64,000 bases of DNA, from positions 1 through 64,000 of the forward strand of contig NZ_JAUOEL010000008.1 of the NCBI RefSeq assembly GCF_030540765.1. The letters run 5' to 3'. Shown piece by piece: positions 17,754-28,700 of this stretch. The notes beneath the pieces were generated by a model that did not search any database, was not told the origin of the DNA, and saw only the letters and a list, made by a program, of their open reading frames with translations. How positions within the stretch are numbered: position 1 is the first letter of the stretch; every line of letters begins with the position of its first letter. The position numbers were made by a program, and so were the translations under genes. Source of the DNA: Flavivirga jejuensis (GTDB lineage: Bacteria > Bacteroidota > Bacteroidia > Flavobacteriales > Flavobacteriaceae).

Positions 17754-18980
17754 ATGAATATTTCATTTAATGATTTAGTAGCTTCAGATTATTATGCTAT
17801 ATGGATTTTGTTGGCTTTTTACTTATCTGCAATAGTATCTTATTCTTCTTATCCCATTATAATTAAAATTTCAAGATTAAAGGAATTAATGCAAGAACCA
17901 GGAAAAAGAAGTTCTCATATAGTAAAAACACCAAATTTAGGAGGCATTGGTATTTTTTTAGGAATTGTTAGTGTACTAACTTTTATAGGAAGCATACTAT
18001 CATATAATAACTTATTATGTTTTATTGGATCTTTGATCGTTTTATTTTTCACTGGTATAAAAGATGATCTAGTTGAGTTGTCCCCTATTAAAAAATTAAT
18101 TGGCCAACTGTTAGCTTCGTTATCTGTAATCATTATTACGGATGTAAGAATTCATAGTTTCTTTGGAATATTTGGTATTGAATTATTATCATATACTTTT
18201 TCTGTGATCTTTACCTTATTTGTATTTATCTTACTCATTAACGCCTTCAATTTAATAGACGGAGTAGATGGTTTAGCTGGTAGTATTGGAATAACGTGTA
18301 GTTTATTGTTTGGTATTTACTTTTATTCAAATGGAAACGATTCCATGCTTTTTATATCTGTAAGCTTAATAGGAGCTTTGTCAACGTTTTTGGTTTTTAA
18401 CTTCTCTAAAACCAAAAAAATATTTATGGGAGATACTGGTTCTATGATTGTTGGTTTTATTCTAGCCTACCAAGCCATTAGCTTTTTACATATTAACCAT
18501 AATGTAGAAGTATTTTCGGCAATTTCAAATCCACCAGCATTAGTTATAGCCATATTTAGTTTTCCATTAATGGACACGCTTAGAGTTTTTATTATTAGAA
18601 TCATAAAAAAAAGAAGCCCATTTTCTGCAGATAGAAATCACATTCATCATAATTTACTTTCTTTAGGACTTAAACACTGGGAAATCTCATTAATTGCTTC
18701 TCTTTTTGTATTAGTAATGGCAATAATGACTTACACGTTTAGTAATGTTTCTTTACACTTTTCTATTTTGTCTTTAATAATATGTAGTTCCATTTTTTCA
18801 ATTACACCATATTTACTTTTAGGAGTACGTCAAAATTTCAATAATAATACTTTAAGTAGTAACGGTATTAAGATATTTCGTTTTTCAAATAAAAAACCTA
18901 AATATTATTTAGAATTAAGAAAAATATATAATTCAGTATTAAATATTTTTATTTCAATAATTATTTATCTTAATATGTAA
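17754..18980 (+). CDS. Undecaprenyl-phosphate sugar-1-phosphate transferase (WecA/MraY family)
   Basis: A 408-residue polytopic protein that starts lipid-linked oligosaccharide synthesis by moving a HexNAc-1-phosphate from UDP to undecaprenyl phosphate at the inner membrane. Visible signatures are GIKDDLVELSPIKKLIGQLL (the DDxx motif), LINAFNLIDGVDGLAGSIG (Asp in IDGVDGLAG), KKIFMGDTGSMIVGF, and RNHIHHNLLSLGLKHW (the His-rich cytosolic loop). Eleven or so hydrophobic helices fit the family. It lies between the WecG/TagA gene and the Wza-like gene, as in many Bacteroidota exopolysaccharide operons. Confidence 0.88.
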   Translation: MNISFNDLVASDYYAIWILLAFYLSAIVSYSSYPIIIKISRLKELMQEPGKRSSHIVKTPNLGGIGIFLGIVSVLTFIGSILSYNNLLCFIGSLIVLFFTGIKDDLVELSPIKKLIGQLLASLSVIIITDVRIHSFFGIFGIELLSYTFSVIFTLFVFILLINAFNLIDGVDGLAGSIGITCSLLFGIYFYSNGNDSMLFISVSLIGALSTFLVFNFSKTKKIFMGDTGSMIVGFILAYQAISFLHINHNVEVFSAISNPPALVIAIFSFPLMDTLRVFIIRIIKKRSPFSADRNHIHHNLLSLGLKHWEISLIASLFVLVMAIMTYTFSNVSLHFSILSLIICSSIFSITPYLLLGVRQNFNNNTLSSNGIKIFRFSNKKPKYYLELRKIYNSVLNIFISIIIYLNM

Positions 18981-19024
18981 TAAAATACATATATTTATAA
19001 ATATTTTTATCCAATCAAACCAGA

Positions 19025-19810
19025 ATGCTAAAACTAAAAATAGTAGAAACTTATTTTATTTTTTTTATTTCTATTTTTTGCCTGTTTTTATCCTCCTGTG
19101 CTTCAAAAAAAAACGTTCTATACATACAAGACATTGATAAACAGGACGGAAGAGAATTAAGTTATAACACCAATAAAATACAAGTAAACGATATATTAGC
19201 AATAAAAGTAAGCTCACTTTACCCTGAAACAGCTATTCCTTATAATTTTGACAATAGTTTATCTACAAATTCAAGTTTTATAGAAACATTAAAATTACAA
19301 GGTAGTTTAGTGTCTTCAGAAGGATACATAATTTTGCCTATTATTGGCTCCATAAAAGCTACAGGTAAATCTACAACAGAACTAGAACTTCATATAAAAT
19401 CAATTTTAGAATCGGGCAATTATTTACAAAATGCCATAGTAAGTGTTCGTATTTTAAATTCTAAAATCACTATTTTAGGAGAAGTCATTACACCTGGGAC
19501 TTATACCATTACAGAACAAAACATTACCATACTTCAAGCTTTAGGTTATGCTGGTGATTTAAAAATTAATGCCGATCGGAAAGATATTTTAATAATAAGA
19601 GATGTAGACGGTAAGCAGCTTATTAAACATATAGATTTAACTAAAACAGACTGGTTTGATAGTCCTTTTTATTTTATCAAACAAAATGATGTTATCGTTG
19701 TAAACCCGAATAATACTAAAATTAAAAGTTCAGGATATATTGGTAATGTAGGCACTGTATTAACTATTGCATCCATTTTATTGAGTACAGTAGTTATTTT
19801 AACTAGATAA
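19025..19810 (+). CDS. Polysaccharide export lipoprotein, Wza-like (Poly_export/SLBB)
   Basis: A 261-residue outer-membrane lipoprotein. The signal peptide ends in FLSSC (Cys about 26). The Poly_export domain begins QVNDILAIKVSSLYPETA and includes SEGYIILPIIGSIKATGKST; an SLBB domain follows (ITILGEVITPGTYTITEQNI). A C-terminal hydrophobic helix, GTVLTIASILLSTVVILTR, spans the last ~20 residues, as in Bacteroidota Wza homologues that insert a helix in the outer membrane. It forms the polysaccharide exit channel and pairs with the adjacent Wzc-like protein, which starts 12 bases downstream. Confidence 0.9.
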   Translation: MLKLKIVETYFIFFISIFCLFLSSCASKKNVLYIQDIDKQDGRELSYNTNKIQVNDILAIKVSSLYPETAIPYNFDNSLSTNSSFIETLKLQGSLVSSEGYIILPIIGSIKATGKSTTELELHIKSILESGNYLQNAIVSVRILNSKITILGEVITPGTYTITEQNITILQALGYAGDLKINADRKDILIIRDVDGKQLIKHIDLTKTDWFDSPFYFIKQNDVIVVNPNNTKIKSSGYIGNVGTVLTIASILLSTVVILTR

Positions 19811-19821
19811 TATTTAAGGAT

Positions 19822-22188
19822 ATGACAAAAAAACCTTACTATTTATCAGATGACAAAGATTCTTTAAATATAAAAGAAGAGTTTATTAAATACCTACGTA
19901 ATTGGCCTTGGTTTATAGTCACGATTCTTCTGTTCCTTACTTTTGCGTTTTTCTATTTAAAATATGCAACAGTAAATTACCAAACTATTGGAAAAATAAA
20001 AATTCTTGATGATTCATCCAAAGCAATTGAGTTACCTGGGGATATTTCATCTCTGTTTGAAAGCTCTAAAGTAAACTTAGAAAATGAAATTGAAGTTATT
20101 AAATCACAACGTCTACTAGAAAATGTCGTTAAAAATTTAAGCTTAAATATTTCATATTTTGAAGAAGGTAGTATAAAAAGTAAAGAACTTTGGAATCCCC
20201 CATTTAAAGTTCATGCTATAGATTCCATCATCAAACTACCAGAAAGCGACATTTATTTTGTAGAAATAGCTTCTGATGCCTATCATATTTCAAATTCTAA
20301 AAATAAGAAATGGCAAATTAAAACCCATAACATAGATAGTAAATTCGAAGACCTGCCTTTCTTAATAAAGACTGTATCTTCTAATATGATTGAACGTCAT
20401 TTAGGAAAAAAATATAAAGTCAAGTTCTCATCAGTTAGAAAAACAACCATAAAATTATCCAACAGTCTTAAAGTTTCACAAATAGGAAAATCCAGTGATA
20501 TACTTTCTTTATCCTTAATAGGAGAATCTCATTTAAAATCTGAAGCTATTATAAATGAACTCATTAACCAATTTAACTTAGATGGTATTTTAGATAGGCA
20601 GCTCGTATCTCAAAGAACCATGGATTTTGTAGATGATAGATTTATTTTTCTCACTGAAGAATTAGACTCAATTGAAAGTAACAAAAAAGGGTTTAAACAA
20701 AATAATAGTTTAAGCGATATAGGATTAGACACAGAGTACACTATTGTTAGAAAAGCGAATACCTCAGATGAAGTATTACGATTAGAAACACAATTAGAAA
20801 TAGCTAAACTACTTAGAGAAACATTAAATAATCAAAATGAATTTAGTTTATTACCTGCAAATATCGGACTAGAAAATGCAGGAATTAATACTTTAATATA
20901 TGATTTTAATGTAGATGTAACATACCGCAATAGAATAGCAAATGGAGCTGGTACCAATAACCCTATAATTTTAAATTTAGAATCAAAACTAGTTAGACTT
21001 AAGACGAATATTTTAAAATCTGTTATAGCTTACGAAAAACAATCTAATGCAGCTCTTAAAAGAGCTAATAAAATAAGTAAAAAAGCTAGTGGTTTATTTT
21101 CTCAGATTCCAGAAAAAGAAAAAATATTACGATCTATTGAACGACAACAGAGTATTAAAGAAACATTATATGTTCTATTACTGGAAAAGAGAGAAGAAGC
21201 CGCAATAAATTTAGCGATTACCTCACCGTCAATAAAAGTGGTAGATTATGCATTAACAAATTCAAAACCTACATCTCCAAATCGTAGTAATACATATTTT
21301 GTAGCTTTAAGTATGGGGTTAATTTTACCTTTTGCTTTTTTTTACATATTATTTTTTATTGATTCAAAAATTCATAGAAAAGAAGATATAGCATCTAAAA
21401 ACCAGACAATTCCAATTGTTGGAGAAATCCCTCATACAAAAGACGACAAACTTATTAAAGGGGCTTCAGACAAATCTATCTTGTCAGAATCATTTAGGGT
21501 TTTAAGAACCAATATAAATCATTTTTTAAAAAATAACTCAAAAGACAATAATGGAAAAGTTATATTCATAACTTCAACAATAAAAGGAGAAGGTAAAACA
21601 TTTACTGCTATTAATCTGGCGTTGTCTTATTTAAGTTTAAATAAAAAAGTACTACTTGTGGGTGCTGATTTTAGAAACCCCCAAATTCATTCTTATTTCA
21701 AAAAAACAAGGAATAGTGATGGATTATCTAATTATTTAGATAATGAAAGTATTAATTATAATGATCTCATTTTAGATTATAGTGTAGGCAATTCAAAATT
21801 AAAAATACTACACTCTGGAAGCATTCCACCAAGCCCTGCTGAATTAATATCTAATGGCCGTTTTGGAGATTTACTACAACAACTAAAGAAAGAATACGAC
21901 TATGTTGTTGTAGATACAGCCCCAACAATTCTAGTTACAGATACTATGTTAATTGCGCCATATGCAGATTCAACGATATATGTTGTTAGATCGAAGTATA
22001 CAGATAAAAAATTATTACCCTTTGCTTGCCAACTTATTGAATCTAATAAGCTAATTAACGTTGCTTTTTTATTAAACGGATTGGTACCAAGCAGACTATA
22101 TGGGTACAATTATAACTATGGTTATAATTATGGTTATGGTAATGAAAACACGAAAAAGCCTTGGTACTTAAAAATGTTAAGGAGATAA
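19822..22188 (+). CDS. Polysaccharide co-polymerase/tyrosine kinase, Wzc-like
   Basis: A 788-residue inner-membrane protein. It has an N-terminal Wzz chain-length domain flanked by membrane segments (WPWFIVTILLFLTFAFFYL at about 30-48 and FVALSMGLILPFAFFYILFF near 490-515), and a periplasmic coiled region between. The cytosolic C-terminal BY-kinase has Walker A GEGKTF (about residue 588), Walker A' GADFRNP (about 613) and Walker B VVVDTAPT (about 693). A tyrosine cluster (YGYNYNYGYNYGYGNENTKK, 764-783) is the expected autophosphorylation tail. It controls chain length and works with the Wza-like channel. No phosphatase (Wzb) is seen near it. Confidence 0.9.
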   Translation: MTKKPYYLSDDKDSLNIKEEFIKYLRNWPWFIVTILLFLTFAFFYLKYATVNYQTIGKIKILDDSSKAIELPGDISSLFESSKVNLENEIEVIKSQRLLENVVKNLSLNISYFEEGSIKSKELWNPPFKVHAIDSIIKLPESDIYFVEIASDAYHISNSKNKKWQIKTHNIDSKFEDLPFLIKTVSSNMIERHLGKKYKVKFSSVRKTTIKLSNSLKVSQIGKSSDILSLSLIGESHLKSEAIINELINQFNLDGILDRQLVSQRTMDFVDDRFIFLTEELDSIESNKKGFKQNNSLSDIGLDTEYTIVRKANTSDEVLRLETQLEIAKLLRETLNNQNEFSLLPANIGLENAGINTLIYDFNVDVTYRNRIANGAGTNNPIILNLESKLVRLKTNILKSVIAYEKQSNAALKRANKISKKASGLFSQIPEKEKILRSIERQQSIKETLYVLLLEKREEAAINLAITSPSIKVVDYALTNSKPTSPNRSNTYFVALSMGLILPFAFFYILFFIDSKIHRKEDIASKNQTIPIVGEIPHTKDDKLIKGASDKSILSESFRVLRTNINHFLKNNSKDNNGKVIFITSTIKGEGKTFTAINLALSYLSLNKKVLLVGADFRNPQIHSYFKKTRNSDGLSNYLDNESINYNDLILDYSVGNSKLKILHSGSIPPSPAELISNGRFGDLLQQLKKEYDYVVVDTAPTILVTDTMLIAPYADSTIYVVRSKYTDKKLLPFACQLIESNKLINVAFLLNGLVPSRLYGYNYNYGYNYGYGNENTKKPWYLKMLRR

Positions 22189-22742
22189 TATGTTGTTTTA
22201 ATACAGCTATATTATTATTTATACTAGCCCGTCTATAGGTACCAACTAAACTAAACTAAACTAAACTAATTCTCTATGGACTAGTTGCTTCTATAGCTCG
22301 TTTTAGCTGACTAAAAATATGCCTATCTGATCTATAATTTTTCATCCTTAAAAAACATTTATTGATAAAAAAACCTATATTTTGTCAGATTTTATAGCAT
22401 TTTTATTATTTTTAACAATATTTTTACTACAAATAGTAGAAAAATAAATCACATTAATAAGAAGCTCAAACTTATAAAATATTATTTAATAGAGCTATTC
22501 AACTAAGGTTATTCTAAAAATAAAAAATACAACTAGATTATATGTTTTTACTCTCTAAAAAAACATTTTAACATTCCTTTTCTTCTTTCATTTTTAAAAA
22601 AAATATTACATTTAATCGTATTTTATTGCATTTAATCGACTATTTGAAGTATATTCGCCTTTTAAAAGAGAGAAAAACAAACACGTAAAAAAGAAAAAAC
22701 CTATAATTTTTTTATTTAATAAACCTAACCAACCTTAATAAC
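22189..22742 (+). promoter_or_regulatory. 554-bp regulatory gap before the giant adhesin gene
   Basis: No gene is seen. It contains a short tandem array of CTAAA units (22246-22269) and two copies of the motif shared with 16748 (22385-22402 weak, 22616-22638 strong). It also has a direct repeat of CATTTAATCG at 22609-22618 and 22630-22639, and an ATTCGCCTTTT stretch further on. The unusual length and the motif copies mark it as the likely promoter and control region of the adhesin module. No TAnnTTTG box stands out clearly. Confidence 0.45.
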
Positions 22743-25700
22743 ATGTATAATATCGATCCTTCAAATAAGACGAATAATTATAGAATATTTGTTTTTACAA
22801 TACTTATATGTTTAATTGGAGTTACCTCATCGTATGCACAATCATGTACAATTAATGCAGGATTAGATCGGACGATTTGCGTTAATGAAGCTTTTCAATT
22901 AGATGGAACATCTCCAGACACGTATGCTTCAGGACCAACTTGGTCACAAGTTTCTGGTCCGTCAGTAATTATAAGTGACCCAGCAATAGACGATCCTATA
23001 ATCACAGGGGCTATAGCAGGAAATACTTATGTATTTGAACTTTCTGCCATTTGCGGAAATGGAAATACACCATCACAAACGGTTTCTATAACTGTAGACC
23101 CCATAACAATTGCAGATGCAGGAAATGATCTGGCATCTTGCCCAGATAATAGTGGAGCATTAGAAATTACAGGGAATGTACCGGTTAATATAGGAGAAAC
23201 AGGCGTATGGAGCATAGTTGGTGGTAATGCAGCAAATGTCACAATTAATCAACCCAATTCCGCAACATCTTCAATAACGTTACCAGATACAGCTGCAGGC
23301 AGCACCACACTTCGTTGGACAATTTCTGGAGGAGGATGTGAATCTTTTGATGATGTAGTCGTCACAAATTATGGAGGAGAAATAATCGTTGATGCTGGTG
23401 ACCCTCAATCATTATCAGACTGCTATACCATTTCTCAAAACACAACAATGTCTGCAAGCTATGGAGGCATTGGAGGTAATGGACAGATTGGTACTTGGAC
23501 TTTTGTGAGTGGCCCATCTACACCTACTATTTCAAATGTTAATGTTAATAATACTTCTGTTTCAGATTTAATAGAAGGGATATATACTTTTAGATGGGAT
23601 GTTGTGGGACCTTGTGCCTCTGGAAGCGATACAGTAACTATAACTGTACCCGAAGCAACCCAAGATGTATCAAATGCTTCAATCTCTGACAACAACCAAA
23701 GATTTTGCGATACTTCTATAACAGAAACAACATTAGTAGGCTCTTTACCAGATTATACTAATGAGACAGTAAATTGGGTACAAGAAACTGGACCAGCTGC
23801 TAATATTATAAGTCCAACCAATAGTACAACACAAGTTACAGGTTTAGTATTTCCAAATTCTTATAGGTTTAGATATACCATAACAAACATAAATACAGGT
23901 TGTTCAACTAATGCTACTATAAATTTAAGCTATAACACAGATGTGATAAGTATATTGGCAAATGGAGGTAATGATTTTACTGGTGCATGTGGAGATACAT
24001 CAGTACAAATCCCATATACTTCAACTAGTGGAAATAGAACCGATTACAGTATACTAAGTGGCCCAAGTGATTCTAGTACTAGTTTCCCAACAGGATATAC
24101 GAGTTTAGGAAATGCAAATAACGGTACAGCTACACTTAATTTTGATGTTGCAGGAATGTATACTGTTAACTTTAGAAGACGTAGAACAGGAAACTTACAA
24201 GTTGGTAATTGTGATGCTGCTAATAGTACTATAAATATTTTTATATCAACAGATGTAGCTGGAGCCAACGCAGGTTCCCCACAAGAGTTTGTGTGTGGGC
24301 AAGTTAATGGTAACTTAGCAGGGAGCTTAGTCGATCCTGGAGAAACAGCCATATGGTCTTTAGTTAGCGGACCAGATGGTATGACGGATGCAATAGTAAG
24401 TGATAGGTACGTACAAACACCAGCTTTAATCGGCTTAATACCTGGGGTTTACGAATTCACTTATACGGTGTTTGCTGGTTCAGGTTGTACGCCACCTGCA
24501 GTATCTACAACAACAGTTACGGTTACACCAATCAATAATCTTCCTATAGAAGCTGGACTTAATCAATCTGTTTGTTATAATTCACCAGTGCAGTTAAATG
24601 CAGCCCCATTATTAGATAGTCAAGTAGGAACTTGGTCTTCATCATCTCCTGGAATTTCATTTTCAGATGTTAATGATCCAAATGCTATAGCAACAGGTTT
24701 TACAATTCCCGATGCAACAATAGGGAATGGAAACGCATATACAATAACATGGACTGTAGATGAAGCAGTAGGTTTTCCTGATTGTGGAGCTGCAGAAACA
24801 GATACCATTATAATCGAGACATTAATTGATGAATCCCCAACAATTGCTGATGCAGGAACAGATATATGTTTCACTTCAGGGGCAACTACAATTACAAATT
24901 TAGGAGCCAATGCTCCCGAAGCAGATGAAACTGGTACTTGGACTCAAATATCGGGGCCTTCCGTCGTAACATTTACCAATCCAAATAGTGCAACATCCGA
25001 AGTTACAGGTTTAATAGACGGACAATATATTTTTAACTGGGAAATTGTTTATACACCACCAACAACGAATACCTGTCCATCAACATCGGATGATGTGGAG
25101 GTAGTGATTGCAGATACTGCAACTCCAATAAGTGCTGGTCCAAATCAAACATTGTGTTTAACACAGCCTAATTTATCTTTTACAATGAATGCAACCGATC
25201 CAGCTTCTATTGGAGGGGTTGGAACTTGGAATTTAGTTTCGGGTTTAAGCGGTTACACTGTAGACGACATAAACAGCCCTACCGCAGAATTTACAAATCT
25301 TTTAGATGGTACATACGTTTTTGAATGGATTATTTCATTTGGAAGTTGCGTGAATTCAAATGCATCAAGTCAAGTAACTATAGACGTTGGTATACCTCCA
25401 ACAACAGCAAATATTCCAGGAGTAGATCAAGTAATTTGTGCTGTTACAAATACCACTGTAACTGCAGATCCTTTACTAAGACCTGGAATTGAAACTGGTG
25501 TATGGTCGATTGTCTCAGGACCTAATACCCCTACAATCGTTAACCCAGACAACGAAACAACAAATATTACAGGTTTAGTAACGGGCAGTTATGTATTTAG
25601 ATGGACAACATCTAGTGCATCGCCAATTTGTACAAGCTCATTTGATGAAATAACCGTAGATGTATTTGCGCCAGCAACTGCAGGATTAGACCAAAACTTA

Positions 25701-28700
25701 TGTGAGGTAGATAGCGTATTTCTTGAAGCCACAACTGGTACTACGGGAACATGGACTATTGTTTCTGTAGATGGAGATACAACACCTGTGATAATAGCGC
25801 CATATACCCCTACACAATCACCAAGCAATAGCAATACGGGTAATGCTCCTGTTGATCCAGGATCTACATATGTTTTTAGATATACAACAGATTATACAGG
25901 GTCTGGTAGCGGTTGTAACAATTCAAGTGATGTAACCATTACCGTAAGTAACGGACCTAGTGTTGACCCCGATGCTGGCAATGATCAAATTGTTTGTTTA
26001 GGGGATGGAAGTTCTACAACACTTACAACTGGTTATGAGGTGGCAACCGTACCAACAATTCCAGGAGATGTTACTGCTACATGGCGATTAGTTTCTCAAC
26101 CAGGAGGCGCTCCAGTTTCAATTGTTTCACCTACTAATAGTCCTTCAACTGTTGTTAATGGTTTAACTGTTGATGGGTTATATGTATTTATGTTGGAATT
26201 TGATTCTAATTTTTGTGTCGATAAATTTGACATAGTACGCGTTGATGTATATAATGTTCCTGGACCTGTTGAAGCTGGCCCGTCTCAACCTAACGCATGT
26301 CAAACCGATTTTCTTACAGCAGCTGATGTTCCTGATTTTGGCATAGGTACATGGAGTATTACAACATCTCCAGGAGGCTCTTTAACAACAGTAGACAGTC
26401 CTAATAATCCAATAACAAGCTTATCAAATATAGAAGTTGGAACTTATGTTTTAACATGGACAGTAACTAACGGTCCTTTGCTTTCAGGACCTTGCGCTCC
26501 GCAATCAGATACGGTAACCGTAACCTTTACAGACGACCCACCATCTCCAGCATTGGCAGGACCAGATCAAGAATTATGTGATGGCATCCAAACAAATCTG
26601 CAGGCTACAAATTTGGCAATAGGTACAGGAACATGGTCTCAGTCTGCAGCTCAAGCCTTAGCAGGAATATCAATAGCAGACCCAAATAATCCAAATAGTT
26701 TAGTAACAGGTCTTTCTTCTGGGACATACCAATTTACTTGGACAGCAGTAAGTGGTGGATGTACAGATTCAGATTCAGTAGAAGTCATTATTTATGCAGA
26801 TCCTATAAGTGCCGAAGCTGGACCAAATCAAAGTTTACCAGAATTTTCATCCGTAACCTTAGGAGCAGATCCTGTATCGGCTGGAACAGGAACCTGGACT
26901 CAAGTCTCTGGACCTACAACTGTTACTTTTATTGGGGAAAATGACCCAAATACGCCAATTGTAGGAACCAGTGTTGGAACTTATATTTTTAGATGGAGCG
27001 TTGATAATGGAACTTGCAGTACTGCTGCAGATACAGTAACTGTAATTATAACGCCAATTTCAGATTTAGAGTTAACTAAAACAGTCTCATCGTCAGCAGT
27101 AAATGTTGGTGATGTAGTAACCTTTACAGTTGCCATTTTTAATAATGATACCAATGTTAATAATGCCGATGCGACAGGAGTCGGTGTTCGAGATATTTTA
27201 CCATTAGGATATTCATTAGTTCCAGGAACTGTTTCTAACAGTGGAACTTTCGATTTAGGAACACAAACGATTACTTGGTCTAATTTATCTATTCTTAGTG
27301 GAGATACATTAAATTTAACGTTTGACGCTACAATTAATGAAACAGGATCTTATTTAAATACCGCTCAAATTATAGCGAGTGATATTTTCGATCCAGATAG
27401 CACACCAGATAATGATGATTTATTAGAGGATGACCAAGATACAGAAGAAGTAACCATTCAATCTTCAGATTTATCTTTACAAAAAAGAGCTTTTCCATCA
27501 ACTGCAAATGTTGGAGACATCGTAAGATTTAGAGTAAGAGTTACTAATGCTGGTGCAGATACAGCAACAAATGTTACTGTTTTAGACCAGTTACCAAGTG
27601 GATTCACCTACCAAAGTGATAGCTCTGGAGGTAGTTACAATGCAAGTACTGGTGTCTGGAATGTAGGTTCTATAAATACAGGAGTAACAGTTACTCTTAA
27701 TATATACACTACAGTTAATCCTCCAACGGGAGCATCAAATGAATACTTAAATACAGCCCAAGTAACTTCAAGTGATCAAGCCGATCCTGATAGTACACCT
27801 AATAATGATGATGGTGATCAAAGTGAAGATGACGAGGACGATGTTTTAGTAACATTACAAGTAGCCGATTTACAAATAACAAAATCTGTTTTACCAGTTT
27901 CTGGAGCAGTAGGAGACACAGTGACATTCTCTGTATTATTAGAAAATTTTGGTCCTGGTGATGCAACAGGTGTAAATATTGAAGATTTATTACCTTCTGG
28001 TTTTGATTTAGTACCTGGAACAGTATCTGACTCTGGAGTGTATTTTATTGGTAGCAAATCTATTGTATGGAGCGATTTATCTTTAGATAATGGATTATCC
28101 CAAACAGTAACATACGATGCTATTGTTAATAGTTCAGGAGATTACACAAATACCGTACAAATAACAGCAAGTGATCTTATTGATCCAGATAGTACACCAA
28201 ATAATGACGATGGTGATCAAAGTGAAGATGAAGAAAGTGCTACTACATTTGTTGTTGAACAATCCGACTTAGAATTAACCAAAACCCTAGCTACAGGAAG
28301 TAGTGCCACACCAAATGTAGGAGATTCAGTAACCTTTGAAATTACAATAGATAATAACGGTCCTAGTGATGCAACAGGTATTAATGTAACAGATGTTGTA
28401 CCATCAGGTTACAGTGCAATCACCAGCATAGACAACTCAGGCATAGCCACAGGCAATCAAATTGATTGGACAGGGTTGAGTATTCTAGATGGTGCTAGTT
28501 TAACCTTAAGTTATACCGTTACTGTAGATGCTCCAACAGGCGCGACAGATGAATATAGAAATATATCAGAAATAACAGGATCAGATCAGTTTGATCCAGA
28601 CAGTACCCCAGATAATGATGATGGTAATCAAAGTGAAGATGATGAAGATCACTTTGTGGTTGTACCACAAACCTCCGATTTATCGATAACTAAAGTTGTA

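Noticed and set aside
22246-22269. CTAAA tandem repeat as a phase-variation tract
   Set aside because: It is only about four units long, in non-coding DNA about 470 bases before the adhesin gene; it is too far and too short for a strong case.
26738-26944. Plus-strand 68-aa frame inside the adhesin
   Set aside because: It is an out-of-frame shadow of the PKD-like repeat coding region.
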